In this document: in pieces, positions 10,853 to 21,123 of the stretch
Layout of the letters: each line of letters opens with the position of its first letter
How positions within the stretch are numbered: the stretch's first letter is position 1
Assembly (NCBI RefSeq): GCF_002811875.1
Contig: NZ_NPDZ01000007.1
Span: 1-64,000 of the forward strand
Reading direction: 5' to 3'
Length of the DNA stretch: 64,000 nucleotides
Origin: Leptospira perolatii
GTDB lineage: Bacteria > Spirochaetota > Leptospiria > Leptospirales > Leptospiraceae
Position numbers and translations under genes: made by a program
Notes under the pieces: model-generated
Database searches by the model: none
What the model saw: only the letters and a program-made list of their open reading frames with translations
What the model was told of the DNA's origin: nothing

Positions 10853-11581
10853 ATGACTAAACGTTCTCCCGTTGGAGTATTCCAGGCACTTTTCACCATT
10901 ATTCTATTTTTATCTTTTCCGTTTTCTGCAGGATCCCAGCCCTCTCATAATTGGAATTCTCCTTCGGAAGTAGTAAAACAGGTTCGAAAAACTTTTTCAG
11001 AGATTCAATCGTACAAGGCGGATTTTCAGATCCAGACCGAATCTAACAAGAAGGTTCGGAATATGAGAGGAGTCTGCTATTACAAGAAAGGCGGAAAGAT
11101 TCGCTACCAGTTTTCAGATCCAGCAGGAGATGAAATCGTTTCCGATGGAAAAACACTTTGGATATTTATCAAACGCCTGAATGCTGTCGGAAAGCAAGAT
11201 CTTACATTAAATAAATCTAATAAATCGGGTCCTATATTCTCCACCTTTACGGAAGAGGGTCTATCTAGAATTTTCCGAAAATATCATTATAAGTTTGATT
11301 CGATTGAACAACCGCAAGTGTCCCCGAAAGACAATCGGAAATACTTCGTATTGGCTCTGGAACAAAGAGAAAAAATCGGCGGGTATGAGACGATGACCCT
11401 TTATGTTGACGCAGAAAATTATTTCATAAAGAAAGCGGTTGCCAGTGACGGAAGGGGTAAGACCACAACTGTAGAATTTTCCGGAATCGACAAGAATGCG
11501 GATCTGGAAGACGGGCAGTTCAACTATCGCCCGGATGGAAATGCAAAAATCGTAAATAATCCTTTGGTATCCGAAGAATAA
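10853..11581 (+). CDS. LolA-like outer-membrane lipoprotein carrier protein
   Basis: A predicted periplasmic carrier of lipoproteins to the outer membrane. From ATG 10853 the protein starts [14 protein letters not shown] and runs through a hydrophobic core to SAGSQPSHN, a clear signal peptide. The mature part fits the LolA fold: [23 protein letters not shown], then [25 protein letters not shown], the lipid-pocket strands typical of the family. An upstream in-frame TTG at 10766 would add 29 residues before the signal peptide and is less likely. The gene is followed 23 bases later by a RodZ-like gene. Confidence 0.85.
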   Translation: MTKRSPVGVFQALFTIILFLSFPFSAGSQPSHNWNSPSEVVKQVRKTFSEIQSYKADFQIQTESNKKVRNMRGVCYYKKGGKIRYQFSDPAGDEIVSDGKTLWIFIKRLNAVGKQDLTLNKSNKSGPIFSTFTEEGLSRIFRKYHYKFDSIEQPQVSPKDNRKYFVLALEQREKIGGYETMTLYVDAENYFIKKAVASDGRGKTTTVEFSGIDKNADLEDGQFNYRPDGNAKIVNNPLVSEE

Positions 11582-11604
11582 TTTCCCAGGAAAGGAGAGA
11601 GGAA

Positions 11605-12741
11605 TTGAACCAGAAGCGTGTCGGGCAAATCCTTAGGGAGGCTAGGGAAGAAAAAAAGCTAACGGTAAAGGATGTTTCCAAGGACACAAACATCTCCGTG
11701 AAATATATTTTAGCTCTGGAAACGGAGGATTATTCCCAATTTCCAGGAGAGACCTTTACTATTGGGTTTCTCAAAAACTACGGCTTATATTTGAAGTTAG
11801 ACACTGGAACTCTTGTAAATTTATACAGAGGAGAAAAGATCGAAGAATCTCAGGCGCCTCTAGAAGAACTAACCAAGCCTACTTCCTCTTTTTATTACGA
11901 TTTCAATTTTAATTTTGATAAAAATAAGATTATCACCGCGATTTCGATCGTGATGTTGCTTGTCGCAGGCTATATCTTTTTCACCTTCTTGGACGATTCG
12001 TCTAACAGCGATGAGGAGATTGCCGAAGAAAGCCGTCGCAAACTAGAAATTCCGGAGAATATAGATTTTGTGAATCGGTCTGTTCCGGAAAACCGTCCAG
12101 AAAGTTTTATTTTGACTACTGATCAGGGTGTGAGCCTCAGCGTCTCTAATCAACAATGCAAACTCTTTATCATTGGTGTGGACCAAGGTAGCGAATCGAA
12201 CACCGCACTCTTGGGATTCAACGTATATCCTGAACTGACAGTCTACAAATTCAAGTTGGGTCAAGGTCAGGAAAAAATACTGAGTTATTCTATTCCTGAA
12301 ATTTCTTCTCTTCGCAGAAGCGTTAGAATCACAGCACAAAGCGTAACAGGAAGTTCCGCGAAAGTGCTGGTCGCGCTGAACGAAGAGGAAACACCTAACA
12401 ATAACGGAAAGACCCAGGCTCCTTCGGGAGATAGCATGAAAACGCTCGGGGATGTTCCAATCCAAGTTACATTATATTTTTCTAAACCAAGCTACGCAGA
12501 ATTCATGATCGACGGTCAGATGGGTTTCAGAGGCTTGGTACAGTCAGGAGAAACCCGCAGCTTAGAAGGAAAAGATCGCCTTGAGCTGAAAGTGGGCGAC
12601 GGCTCTGCAGTGGAAATGATTCAGAACGGAAAACCAAAAGTTGTTTTAGGTCGTCCGGGAAAACTGGTCAAAAAAGTGTTCGTAAAAACTCCGAATCCGT
12701 ACGATAGCACTCAGTTTATCATCAAGGAGTTGGGTGAGTAA
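11605..12741 (+). CDS. RodZ-like HTH/transmembrane protein (HTH_25 and DUF4115 domains)
   Basis: A 378-residue bitopic protein. The N-terminus is a Cro/C1-type helix-turn-helix ([30 protein letters not shown]), as in RodZ. A single membrane segment ([19 protein letters not shown], ~residues 113-131) follows, and the external C-terminus ends with a DUF4115-like region ([14 protein letters not shown]). RodZ links the MreB cytoskeleton to wall synthesis; that role here is inferred from architecture. The TTG start at 11605 has a strong site, aggaaaggagagagg, just upstream. rimO follows after 8 bases. Confidence 0.8.
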   Translation: MNQKRVGQILREAREEKKLTVKDVSKDTNISVKYILALETEDYSQFPGETFTIGFLKNYGLYLKLDTGTLVNLYRGEKIEESQAPLEELTKPTSSFYYDFNFNFDKNKIITAISIVMLLVAGYIFFTFLDDSSNSDEEIAEESRRKLEIPENIDFVNRSVPENRPESFILTTDQGVSLSVSNQQCKLFIIGVDQGSESNTALLGFNVYPELTVYKFKLGQGQEKILSYSIPEISSLRRSVRITAQSVTGSSAKVLVALNEEETPNNNGKTQAPSGDSMKTLGDVPIQVTLYFSKPSYAEFMIDGQMGFRGLVQSGETRSLEGKDRLELKVGDGSAVEMIQNGKPKVVLGRPGKLVKKVFVKTPNPYDSTQFIIKELGE

Positions 12742-12749
12742 GACTTTCG

Positions 12750-14075
12750 TTGGATAAGAAGTTCTTCATCACTACGCTCGGATGTCCGAAGAACACAGTG
12801 GACTCCATGAGCATGCACCATTCTCTCTTGGACGAAGGATTCGTTCCGGCTCAAAATCCGGAGGAATCTGATTTTCATTTAATTAACACATGTACTTTTA
12901 TCCGATCTGCCACCGAGGAAACGATACAGACCATCCTCGGAGCTGCGAATTCTAAAAAGCAAGAAGGGCAGAAATTGGTGGTCGTAGGATGTTTTGCAGA
13001 GAGGTATCCCAAAGATATCTCCGCCGAAATTCCTGAGGTTGATCTCGTTTTTGGAACGGGCAAATATTCTCAAGCAGGTAAGATCTTAAAGGAAGCCTTT
13101 CGGAGAGATTTAGAATCTATCTCTAAGGAAGAATTCAATGCAGATCTTCTGGAGAGAATGAAACTTTCTCCTCACATAGAGAATTATTCCAAACCGTACG
13201 CGTATGTAAAAGTTTCCGATGGTTGCAACCGTGGTTGCGCATTCTGCATTATTCCTTCTCTACGCGGAAAATTCCAAGACTCCCCATTAGATTCGATACT
13301 GAGCGATACAAAAAGGGCTTTGTCAGCAGGAGCAAAGGAAATCTGTTTAGTTTCTCAGGACACCGTTTATTACGGAAAGGATAGCGATCTTTTGTTGGAC
13401 ATGATTCAGAAAGTGTCCGAAGTAGAAGGTCTGGAAATATTAAGGTTACTGTATTTATATCCGGACAAGAAAACGGAAAAGATTTTGAGATTGATGGGTC
13501 AAATTCCGAAAATCGCTCCTTATTTGGAATCACCATTGCAACACGTTTCTGAATCTGTACTCAAGTCCATGAATCGAAGCGGAAATTATTCCGCATTTCG
13601 TGATCTCTACAAGTTCGCCAGGGAAGTGCGTCCTGATTTGGAAATCAGGACCTCATTTATTTTGGGATTCCCGGGAGAAACTCCCGATGATGTAGATTTG
13701 ATTCTGAAATTTATCGAGGAGACTCGTCCAGAAAAAGTGAACTTGTTTTCTTATTCTCCTCAAGACGGAACCAAGGGCGCAGAGTTAAAGCAGACAGTTT
13801 CCGAAAAAGAAAAGGCAAAACGAATCAACCTGGTCAGAGATTCCCACTTAAAAATCCTGCAGGAAATCCACGAGTCTAGGATAGGAAAAACGTATCCTGC
13901 GATTGTGGATGCAATTGAAGAAGGAACTGCAGTTGTGAGAAGGTTGCAGGACGCTCCGGAGATTGACGAAGTGGTTTACGTCGAAGATCCTAGTTTAAAA
14001 CCGGGGATGATCGGAAAGGTGCAAATTGAATCATTTTATGAATACGATATGATAGGAACTTGGGTGACTCAGTGA
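12750..14075 (+). CDS. rimO: Ribosomal protein S12 methylthiotransferase RimO
   Basis: A radical-SAM enzyme that adds a methylthio group to the conserved Asp of S12. The N-terminal UPF0004 domain begins FFITTLGCPKNTVDSMSM; the CPKN-VDS form separates RimO from MiaB. Cluster Cys of that domain lie in NTCTF and VVVGCFAERY. The radical SAM CxxxCxxC is C159, C163, C166 (DGCNRGCAFC). A C-terminal TRAM-like region follows. Start is TTG 12750. The last bases overlap the pgsA start. Confidence 0.94.
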   Translation: MDKKFFITTLGCPKNTVDSMSMHHSLLDEGFVPAQNPEESDFHLINTCTFIRSATEETIQTILGAANSKKQEGQKLVVVGCFAERYPKDISAEIPEVDLVFGTGKYSQAGKILKEAFRRDLESISKEEFNADLLERMKLSPHIENYSKPYAYVKVSDGCNRGCAFCIIPSLRGKFQDSPLDSILSDTKRALSAGAKEICLVSQDTVYYGKDSDLLLDMIQKVSEVEGLEILRLLYLYPDKKTEKILRLMGQIPKIAPYLESPLQHVSESVLKSMNRSGNYSAFRDLYKFAREVRPDLEIRTSFILGFPGETPDDVDLILKFIEETRPEKVNLFSYSPQDGTKGAELKQTVSEKEKAKRINLVRDSHLKILQEIHESRIGKTYPAIVDAIEEGTAVVRRLQDAPEIDEVVYVEDPSLKPGMIGKVQIESFYEYDMIGTWVTQ

Positions 14076-14806
14076 AAGAAAACTTTAATCTTCCAAATAC
14101 CCTCACTGTATTAAGGGTGGCATCCCTTCCTTTCTTCATTTGGTTTTTGTACCAAAAAGAACAGATTTATTATATCGCCGCGCTTGTTTTGTTTTCTGCG
14201 GCCTCGATCACTGATTTTATAGACGGGTATCTCGCCCGCAAATGGAAACAGGAAACCGAATTCGGAAAATTCCTGGATCCTTTGGCAGACAAGATCATCG
14301 TGATCGGATGTTTTGTTACCTTCATTTTTCTTCACCAGCAGATAGAACTGTGGATGGTGGCTTTGATCATCGGTAGAGATATGTTGATCACCACCTTACG
14401 ATATCTTGCGATCAAGCAAGGTAGTTCCGTTCGCACCACGATGCTCGGAAAAGTAAAAACAGTATTTCAAATGGGTGCGATTTTGCTGATTCTGATCTTT
14501 TTCGTATTAATTTCTTCTAAAAAAAGAATCTTAATCAACGAAGTATATGCAAATGGCAAGGCAGCGGGGGAGAGTACGTTCAGCATAGCCACTCAGAACG
14601 CGATCGGATTTACTCGTGCCTGGACAGAGCAGGGAGTTCCTTCCTGGAACGATCTAGTCTTCGGGCTTGGCGGGTTTGTACCTTATTTCGGGATGCTCTT
14701 GACCACTTTCATTACTGTTCTCTCCGGAGTACGTTATCTCATTACAAATCGAGACGTACTGCGACTACAAGCGATCCGAAAGGTGTTTCGAAAAAATGGA
14801 AATTAG
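14072..14806 (+). CDS. pgsA: CDP-diacylglycerol-glycerol-3-phosphate 3-phosphatidyltransferase
   Basis: A membrane enzyme making phosphatidylglycerophosphate. The CDP-alcohol phosphotransferase signature is seen as DGYLARKWKQETEFGKFLDP then LADK, containing the D-G-x2-A-R...G-x3-D-x3-D pattern. Several hydrophobic helices flank it. The GTG at 14072 gives a 4-base GTGA overlap with the rimO stop and is preferred to the TTG at 14060. The protein (~244 residues) has an inserted, more polar stretch (~160-190) before its last helix. The 3' end overlaps trpD by 11 bases. Confidence 0.9.
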   Translation: MKENFNLPNTLTVLRVASLPFFIWFLYQKEQIYYIAALVLFSAASITDFIDGYLARKWKQETEFGKFLDPLADKIIVIGCFVTFIFLHQQIELWMVALIIGRDMLITTLRYLAIKQGSSVRTTMLGKVKTVFQMGAILLILIFFVLISSKKRILINEVYANGKAAGESTFSIATQNAIGFTRAWTEQGVPSWNDLVFGLGGFVPYFGMLLTTFITVLSGVRYLITNRDVLRLQAIRKVFRKNGN

Positions 14807-15806
14807 ACAGGCAATTCTAAAAGCATTAGACAGAAAACATTTAGCGGTTCACGAAGCAGAAAGCGTCATGAATAGTATCATGACTGGCGAGGTCTCCGAA
14901 ATCTTGCTTTCTTCCTTTTTGACAGCGATGCGTGCTAAGGGAGAGACAGTGGACGAATTGCTCGGATTTTCGCTAGCGCTTCGAAAGAATGCTCTCAAAC
15001 CAAAGACAGTGTTCCCTTTCGATATGCTCGACACTTGCGGTACCGGAGGAGACGGGAAGGGCACAGTCAATATTTCCACTCTTTCCGCAATTACATTGGC
15101 TTCCCTAGGATTGAAGGTTGCCAAGCACGGAAACAGATCCGTTTCTTCTCATACAGGTTCGAGTGATATTTTGACTCGCTTGGGCTACAACACGGAAAAG
15201 GATCAGATGGATGTAGAAGCTCACCTGCTGTCCCATGGATTTACTTTTCTATTTGCTCCGATGTGGCATCCTTCTATGAGGTTTGCAGGACCGGTTCGTA
15301 AAGAATTAGGGTTTAGAACCTTATTTAATATGATTGGTCCTCTGAGTAATCCATTCGCTCCACAATACCAGGTCATTGGGGTTTATGAACCAGAGTTGAT
15401 GGAAACATTCATTCGGGTATTGCAAGGACTTGGCCTAAAAAGGGCATTGGTTTGTCATTCCAGAGACGGTTTGGACGAATTCTCGGTTTTTGAAACCACG
15501 GATTTCACTTTGCTCGAAGACGGGGTCATTTCTAGAAAGGACTTCGATCCTAAAAGTCTCGGCCTAGCTAAATTGGAAGAATCAGAGGTATTTGCTAGCG
15601 GCCCTGACCAGGCCGAGGCCCTCGCCAGGAGAATTCTAAAGGGTGAAAAAATTGCAGGAACTCATGCAGTTGCCCTAAATGCGGGGGCTGGCTTATTCGC
15701 TATGGGCAAGGCGCATACTATTGCAGAAGGTTACAAAATGGCGCTGGAGCAGATTGTTTCCGGAAAAACAGGGGCCTTCTTCCAAGATTTAATTTCCAAA
15801 CAGTAA
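14796..15806 (+). CDS. trpD: Anthranilate phosphoribosyltransferase
   Basis: It transfers phosphoribose from PRPP to anthranilate, the second step of tryptophan synthesis. Key motifs: LDTCGTGGDGKGTVNIST (PRPP loop), KHGNRSVSSHTGSSDILTRLG and the C-terminal ALNAGAGLF. At 336 residues it has family length. No other trp gene is nearby; it sits between lipid and Sec genes, coupled to pgsA by an 11-base overlap. Related transferases such as TrpD2 exist, but the canonical GTGGD and KHGNR motifs favour true TrpD. Confidence 0.9.
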   Translation: MEIRQAILKALDRKHLAVHEAESVMNSIMTGEVSEILLSSFLTAMRAKGETVDELLGFSLALRKNALKPKTVFPFDMLDTCGTGGDGKGTVNISTLSAITLASLGLKVAKHGNRSVSSHTGSSDILTRLGYNTEKDQMDVEAHLLSHGFTFLFAPMWHPSMRFAGPVRKELGFRTLFNMIGPLSNPFAPQYQVIGVYEPELMETFIRVLQGLGLKRALVCHSRDGLDEFSVFETTDFTLLEDGVISRKDFDPKSLGLAKLEESEVFASGPDQAEALARRILKGEKIAGTHAVALNAGAGLFAMGKAHTIAEGYKMALEQIVSGKTGAFFQDLISKQ

Positions 15807-15862
15807 GAACGGAAAATATTGGTACTAAAATTCGCTAAAAACAAAGCCAGGAAGATCAAATC

Positions 15863-16210
15863 ATGCAGTTCGACTTAAATCATCTTTTTCTACTCGCGCA
15901 GGCAGCAGACGGCGCAGCCCCTACTTCAGGGAACCCACTTTCGCTTTTAACTTCCTCTCCTTTCGCAATGGTCGGAGTGATGTTTATTATCATGTATTTT
16001 CTCGTGATTCGCCCACAAAGAAGCGAAGAGAAAAAGAGAAAAGCAATGATAGAGAATCTTCAAAAGGGCGATCAGGTAGTTACTTCTTCTGGAATCCATG
16101 GCAAAATCGTGGAGTTTAAGGAGAACAACGAAACTGTAGTGATCGCAATCGCGAAAGATACAAACGTCACATTCAATACTAGTACCATTTTGAAGAAGAA
16201 AGAAGGGTGA
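15863..16210 (+). CDS. yajC: Sec translocon accessory protein YajC
   Basis: A small single-span inner-membrane subunit that joins SecDF. The 115 residues contain one membrane helix (FAMVGVMFIIMYFLVIRPQR) followed by the diagnostic RPQRSEEKKRKAMIENLQKGDQVVT context and a small beta domain. A longer than usual N-terminal segment with an AQAADGAAPTSG stretch precedes the helix. It is followed by one unknown gene and then secD and secF. Confidence 0.93.
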   Translation: MQFDLNHLFLLAQAADGAAPTSGNPLSLLTSSPFAMVGVMFIIMYFLVIRPQRSEEKKRKAMIENLQKGDQVVTSSGIHGKIVEFKENNETVVIAIAKDTNVTFNTSTILKKKEG

Positions 16211-16257
16211 ATCTGTCCATCCCTTCCGATAGGTATAGTTAGAATAGCGTGTGTTAT

Positions 16258-16980
16258 ATGAATCAGATCAGGGCGTGCCTACTTTTATTTTCTTTCGTGG
16301 CCGGCTTGTCCATTTTTGGGCAAGACGGAGAAGAGCTGAATTTCCTAGACAAGGTTGGAGAACCTAAGAAAACTAGTGTCTCCAAAAAATCCTCCAAATC
16401 ATCTAAGAAAAAAAGAGTAAGGAAAGGATATAAAAAGAAAAAATCTCAGAGTTCGATTGAGAAGCAGGAGAGCAGCGAGCGTCCTGATAGCGAACAAAAG
16501 AAGAAAATAGAACCGGAAAACTCCGGGATTTCTCCAGAAGATACGAACGGAAAAAACGGATCTTCTACTTCGAATTCTAATAACACGAGCCAGTCCGAAT
16601 CAAGTTCGAACGGGACCAACAAAGAAGAGTCGAAGGAAACCTCCAAGCCGTATTGGGTGAACGAGGAAACTGTACTGACTTCCAGAAATCTGCCCGGATA
16701 TACTGAAACAAATTCAGCCAATGCTGAAAAGGAAATCTCCTTTAAGGAAAAGTTAGGAGAGATCCTAAAAATCGGTCAGGATAAGAAAAAGGAAGAGGAA
16801 AAAAGAAAGGCAGAAGAGCGAAAGGACCAAGGTGGATTCGTCGGTTTCCTTTCCGAATATAGAAAGCCTTTGATCATACTCGTACTTGTCGTACTATTTG
16901 CATTGTACCGCTTTAGAGCAGGCGGACCAAAAATCAACCGGAGATCTCCGGTGACCATTAACAAAGTGAGAAGAGACTAG
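16258..16980 (+). CDS. Unknown exported protein with C-terminal membrane helix, between yajC and secD
   Basis: No family recognised. From ATG 16258 it has a signal-peptide-like start (MNQIRACLLLFSFVAGLSIF). A long low-complexity middle, rich in Ser, Lys, Glu and Asn, follows with KKSSKSSKKKRVRKGYKKKK and an Asn/Ser tract. Near the end is one clear membrane helix (PLIILVLVVLFALYRF) with a short basic tail. A GTG at 16249 is an alternative start three codons earlier. Its position inside the Sec cluster, 9 bases before secD, suggests shared transcription and perhaps a link with export; that is inference only. Confidence 0.75.
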   Translation: MNQIRACLLLFSFVAGLSIFGQDGEELNFLDKVGEPKKTSVSKKSSKSSKKKRVRKGYKKKKSQSSIEKQESSERPDSEQKKKIEPENSGISPEDTNGKNGSSTSNSNNTSQSESSSNGTNKEESKETSKPYWVNEETVLTSRNLPGYTETNSANAEKEISFKEKLGEILKIGQDKKKEEEKRKAEERKDQGGFVGFLSEYRKPLIILVLVVLFALYRFRAGGPKINRRSPVTINKVRRD

Positions 16981-16989
16981 GAGCCAAAA

Positions 16990-18942
16990 TTGAAATCCGT
17001 CCAATGGATCATTGTCCCCGTATTAGTAGTAGCAGTTTCGATTACTCTACTCTATCCTAATTTTGCAGAAAGGGAATTAGAACTCTCGGTGCGTCCCGAG
17101 TTCAAATCTCTACCAGAGGAAAAACAAAAAACTGTTTTGAAAACGTTCGAGGAACGTTGGAAGAAAGATTATAATCCAAACCAAAACTGGAAAATAGAAC
17201 CGAGTCCGGCCGCCCTTCCCGAAGGATCCAATTTTTATTTGGTCAAAGGTAGATTTGTTACTTCCGCAAAAATCAATCAGATCTCTCAGGAAAACCAGGA
17301 CCTGATTTTAGAACCCAAAAACAGACTGAGACCAACTCGGGTGGAAGAATATATTTTTGGCGGAAGACCTCTCGCGATTCGTCTTGGTTTGGATTTGCAA
17401 GGTGGGATGAGGGTCGTACTAAAAGGCGATTTCGAGGACTATGCTTCTAAATTGAAAGAAAGCTACGCAAAAGAAATCGAGAAGTTAAATCATACGATTT
17501 CTGATCCTAGCTCTTCTGATAAAGAGAAGAAGGAAGCAGACGACAGATTAAAAGAAATTAATAGTTATTTCGAACTTACTGCTTCTAGAAAACTCATAGA
17601 ATTAGAAAAAGCGAAACTCATCATAGACAACCGTCTTACGAATCAAAACTTGACCGAGCCTCAAGTCAGGATCCAAAAAGAACAGGATTCGATAGAAGTT
17701 TCTCTGCCCGGTGTAAGCAATTCCGCTCAAATCTTGGATATTATCCGAAACACCGAAACTGTGGAATATAGACTGAAAGAACCTCCTAAAAATCCGAACA
17801 GTCAGTCGGATACTAGAGGTGTGTATCAAACCATTATCGATACTGAAGAATCCAGATTGCTCGCCGAAGAAAAGCGTGATGAAACCGATATTATCAAATT
17901 TCAGAATATTGTAAAACAGAAGCTAGGTAAATCCGAGCAAGATAACTTTTTGGCAGCGCTCGAAAAGAAATACAATATTCCGGAAAAATTTAAGTTATAC
18001 GCAAGCTGGGGAAGGGGCGCAAATCCGAAAGCTCCTTTGCTTCCGAGAGAATTTATCGTATTGGAAAGAGCGATCTCCTTGGACGGAAAGGACATGAGGG
18101 ACGCGCATCCTTCCTACGATAACAACAGACTTACCTATTTCGTTTCCTTTACCCTGACTTCGTCCGGAGCAGAAAAATTCTTCGAGATCACATCTAAGAA
18201 CGTAGGAAGACAACTCGCGATCGTTTGGGGAGATAAGGTGATTTCTGCACCGGTGATCCGCGGGCCGATCGCAGGAGGTAATGCTCAGATCGACGGAGAT
18301 TTTGGAAGAGAAGAAGCAGTCGATCTTTCCAACGTGATCAGTGAAGGTGCGCTTCCGATACCTCTTTCCGTGCTGGAAATGAGATTTATCGGACCTACTT
18401 TAGGGATCGAATCGATCGAAGTAGGTATGAAGTCCGTATTACTTGGATTCTTACTTGTAATCGTATTCATGATGATCGTCTACAGACTCTCCGGTTTGGT
18501 GGCGAATATCGCTCTACTTGTGAACATCATAGTCTTGACGGCCTTACTTTCGTTAATGGGCTTCACTTTGACTCTCCCTGGATTTGCGGGGATCATTCTC
18601 ACAGTGGGTATGGCCGTGGACGCGAATGTGATTATTTACGAAAGGATTAAAGAAGAAATCCGCGACGGCAAGCACGTGACTGCGGCCGTGGCGCAAGGAT
18701 TCGAGAATGCCTTCTGGACGATCATAGATAGTAACGTGACGACTTTGATCTCTGGTATCCTAATGATCAAACTCGGAAACGGTCCGATCAAAGGATTTGC
18801 AATCACCCTCTGCTGGGGTATTGTGACCTCCTTGTTCACTTCTCTCTTCTTGAGCAGATTGATTATGGATCTGCTGGTAAATAAATTAGGAGTTTCTAAA
18901 CTTCAGATCGGATTCAAGAAATTGGAGTCCCAAAATGTTTGA
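16990..18942 (+). CDS. secD: Protein translocase subunit SecD
   Basis: Proton-motive-force-driven export factor. The 650-residue protein has one N-terminal membrane segment and a large periplasmic region including LGLDLQGGMRVVL. The C-terminal block has five membrane helices, with the conserved GFAGIILTVGMAVDANVIIYERIKEE region (AVDANV motif). The TTG start at 16990 has AGGAG 6 bases upstream. It overlaps secF by 8 bases. The periplasmic part carries an extra charged, coiled-coil-like stretch (~residues 150-210). Confidence 0.95.
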   Translation: MKSVQWIIVPVLVVAVSITLLYPNFAERELELSVRPEFKSLPEEKQKTVLKTFEERWKKDYNPNQNWKIEPSPAALPEGSNFYLVKGRFVTSAKINQISQENQDLILEPKNRLRPTRVEEYIFGGRPLAIRLGLDLQGGMRVVLKGDFEDYASKLKESYAKEIEKLNHTISDPSSSDKEKKEADDRLKEINSYFELTASRKLIELEKAKLIIDNRLTNQNLTEPQVRIQKEQDSIEVSLPGVSNSAQILDIIRNTETVEYRLKEPPKNPNSQSDTRGVYQTIIDTEESRLLAEEKRDETDIIKFQNIVKQKLGKSEQDNFLAALEKKYNIPEKFKLYASWGRGANPKAPLLPREFIVLERAISLDGKDMRDAHPSYDNNRLTYFVSFTLTSSGAEKFFEITSKNVGRQLAIVWGDKVISAPVIRGPIAGGNAQIDGDFGREEAVDLSNVISEGALPIPLSVLEMRFIGPTLGIESIEVGMKSVLLGFLLVIVFMMIVYRLSGLVANIALLVNIIVLTALLSLMGFTLTLPGFAGIILTVGMAVDANVIIYERIKEEIRDGKHVTAAVAQGFENAFWTIIDSNVTTLISGILMIKLGNGPIKGFAITLCWGIVTSLFTSLFLSRLIMDLLVNKLGVSKLQIGFKKLESQNV

Positions 18943-19873
18943 TTTTATAAAATATAAATACGTATCTATTAGCGTTTCGATCCTGCTCATCATTTTAGGA
19001 TTTAGCGTAACTTATGGAAAATACGGTGGCTTTGCAACTTCCTTGGACTTTGACGGAGGGCTTCGGACAGTAATCGACTTCGAAGATTCAGTAGATCGAA
19101 GCAAACTGGAAGAATATTTTTCCTCCAAGGGCTTAGAAGCAGTTCTAGTTCTGATGGATAAGGAAAAGAATCACTACCAGATCGATATCGGTTTAGGTTC
19201 TGTAGAGAAAATCAAACAGCTTTATACCGAGAAAAAAGGATCTGTGGGAGTTGATTCCAAATCGGTACCTGCGATTGACGCTCTGATCTCTCTTGTTTCT
19301 GAAGATTTTCATCTTACAAAAGAGCAAATTCTTTCTGCAAACCAAGTGGGTTCCGTAGTAGGAGCCGAATTGACCGAGACCGGAGTAACACTTTTAGGTT
19401 TGACCTTGTTAATCATTCTGGCGTATATCAGCTTTCGATTCCAGTTCAAGTTCGCGTTGGGTGCTAGCGTCGCACTCGTGCATGACTTGGTGATCACTGT
19501 GGCTTTTATCGGTTTCTTTCAAATCAAACCGAGCATTCCGATCATTGCTGCACTTTTGACTTTGTTAGGATATTCGATTAACGATACGATCGTGATCTTT
19601 GATAGAATTCGTGAAAATGCAGGAAATCTGAAGGATACTTTCGCTCAAGTGATCAATATTTCCATCAATCAGACCCTGAGCAGAACGTTTAACACTTCTT
19701 TTGCGACTTTGATTTCTGTGGTTGCATTGATTATTGGTGGCGCAGTGGAACTCTACGACTTTGCTTACGTGCTAACATTCGGTATCGTTCTCGGGACCTA
19801 TTCGTCCATTTTTATCGCGGCCCCGTTAATCGATATCTACGATACTTTGCACAAAAGGTTCAGAACCGCGTGA
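18935..19873 (+). CDS. secF: Protein translocase subunit SecF
   Basis: Partner of SecD in the Sec holotranslocon. The 312-residue protein has the N-terminal segment with DFDGGLRTVIDF, then five C-terminal helices with VVGAELTETGVTLLGLTLL and the signature GYSINDTIVIFDRIREN. ATG 18935 lies within the end of secD; its own end overlaps ribD by 4 bases (GTGA), so export and riboflavin genes appear to be on one transcript. Confidence 0.95.
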   Translation: MFDFIKYKYVSISVSILLIILGFSVTYGKYGGFATSLDFDGGLRTVIDFEDSVDRSKLEEYFSSKGLEAVLVLMDKEKNHYQIDIGLGSVEKIKQLYTEKKGSVGVDSKSVPAIDALISLVSEDFHLTKEQILSANQVGSVVGAELTETGVTLLGLTLLIILAYISFRFQFKFALGASVALVHDLVITVAFIGFFQIKPSIPIIAALLTLLGYSINDTIVIFDRIRENAGNLKDTFAQVINISINQTLSRTFNTSFATLISVVALIIGGAVELYDFAYVLTFGIVLGTYSSIFIAAPLIDIYDTLHKRFRTA

Positions 19874-21123
19874 ATTCTGCCCTCCCGACAATCGTTCGGG
19901 AGGAGCTCCTCCGACTGTCCTTTCTTTCGACCGGATTCACTACTCCGAATCCTCCGGTAGCCTGTGTAATTACAGATACTTCAAACTCTAAAATTCTTGC
20001 TCTCGGTAGAACTCAGATAGCGGGTGGGAACCACGCAGAAAGAGAAGCTTACTTAGAGTTTAGATCCAAATTCCCGAAGCTTCCTCCTCACAATGTTTTT
20101 GTGACATTGGAACCCTGTACTCATTTCGGAAAGACGCCGCCTTGTCTAGATTTGATTCTAAAAGAAAAACCTGAAACAGTATATATAGGTTGGGAGGATC
20201 CGAACCCCCTCCTAAAAGGAAGAAACGGAAACTTAGAACTGGAAAATGCAGGAATCAGAGTGGTCTTTCACCAAGAATTGGCAAAGATCGCGTCTAAATT
20301 TATATTCGGTTTTCGTAATAGAATACTGACTCGAAAACCAGCCATCTTACTAAAAGCTGCAGTAACTAAGGAAGGATTTTATACTAGTGGCACTGGACTT
20401 CGTGAAAAAATATCTTCGACCGATTCTGATTTTTTTCTCTCTTATCTCAGAGCCAAAGTGGATGCGATTTTAGTCGGCTCAGGCACAGTGCAATTTGACC
20501 ATCCAGGGCTAGACTTTAAGCTACCCTCTGCCAGACCGTTGAGCGACTTGCATGGTCCAAAAAAAACGGGTGCCAATCTTGGCGCAGAGGGATTCTCCGG
20601 ATTGATTTCTGAAATCCTGGACCAAGGTGCATCGGAGTCCTGTATGAAAGTTCACTTGGAAAAACTCTCCGAGTACCAACCACTTAGGATTTTTTTGCTT
20701 CCGGAGGAATCTAGAGTGAGTTCCTCTTTTTTAGAAAAACAGGAAAAGCTGAATTTGCAATATGGTAGATCTTTAGCGAGATTCTTTATCCGAGGTTCTG
20801 GAAGTACAAGTTACTTGGATCGTCTTCACAAAATTGCAGAAGGAAATGTATTTTCTTATTCCCAAAAGCTAGATCATAAAAACATAATGAATCAGTTGGA
20901 AAATTGGGGAGTGAATTTAGCGTTGGTCGAGGGAGGAAACTCTCTGTATCGCCTTTTTTCCGAAGCACTGGAAAATGAAGATAGAATTTTACGGATCCAG
21001 TCTAATCAAGTAAGCTTTCTCGAAGGGATCAAGCCGGATTGGGGAAAAGATCACATGTTAGAGTATAGAGTCGAATTAGGAACAGATTGTTGGGAGGTAT
21101 TCCAAAAATGTTCACAGGATTGA
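19870..21123 (+). CDS. ribD: Riboflavin biosynthesis deaminase/reductase RibD
   Basis: A bifunctional enzyme for steps two and three of riboflavin synthesis. The deaminase domain has the zinc motif H55-A-E57 (GNHAEREAY) and [11 protein letters not shown], with Cys83 and Cys92 as ligands. The C-terminal reductase domain (~150-417) is more divergent but retains [21 protein letters not shown] and [14 protein letters not shown]. It starts with GTG 19870 overlapping the secF stop. The 3' end overlaps the ribE start by 16 bases. Confidence 0.9.
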   Translation: MNSALPTIVREELLRLSFLSTGFTTPNPPVACVITDTSNSKILALGRTQIAGGNHAEREAYLEFRSKFPKLPPHNVFVTLEPCTHFGKTPPCLDLILKEKPETVYIGWEDPNPLLKGRNGNLELENAGIRVVFHQELAKIASKFIFGFRNRILTRKPAILLKAAVTKEGFYTSGTGLREKISSTDSDFFLSYLRAKVDAILVGSGTVQFDHPGLDFKLPSARPLSDLHGPKKTGANLGAEGFSGLISEILDQGASESCMKVHLEKLSEYQPLRIFLLPEESRVSSSFLEKQEKLNLQYGRSLARFFIRGSGSTSYLDRLHKIAEGNVFSYSQKLDHKNIMNQLENWGVNLALVEGGNSLYRLFSEALENEDRILRIQSNQVSFLEGIKPDWGKDHMLEYRVELGTDCWEVFQKCSQD

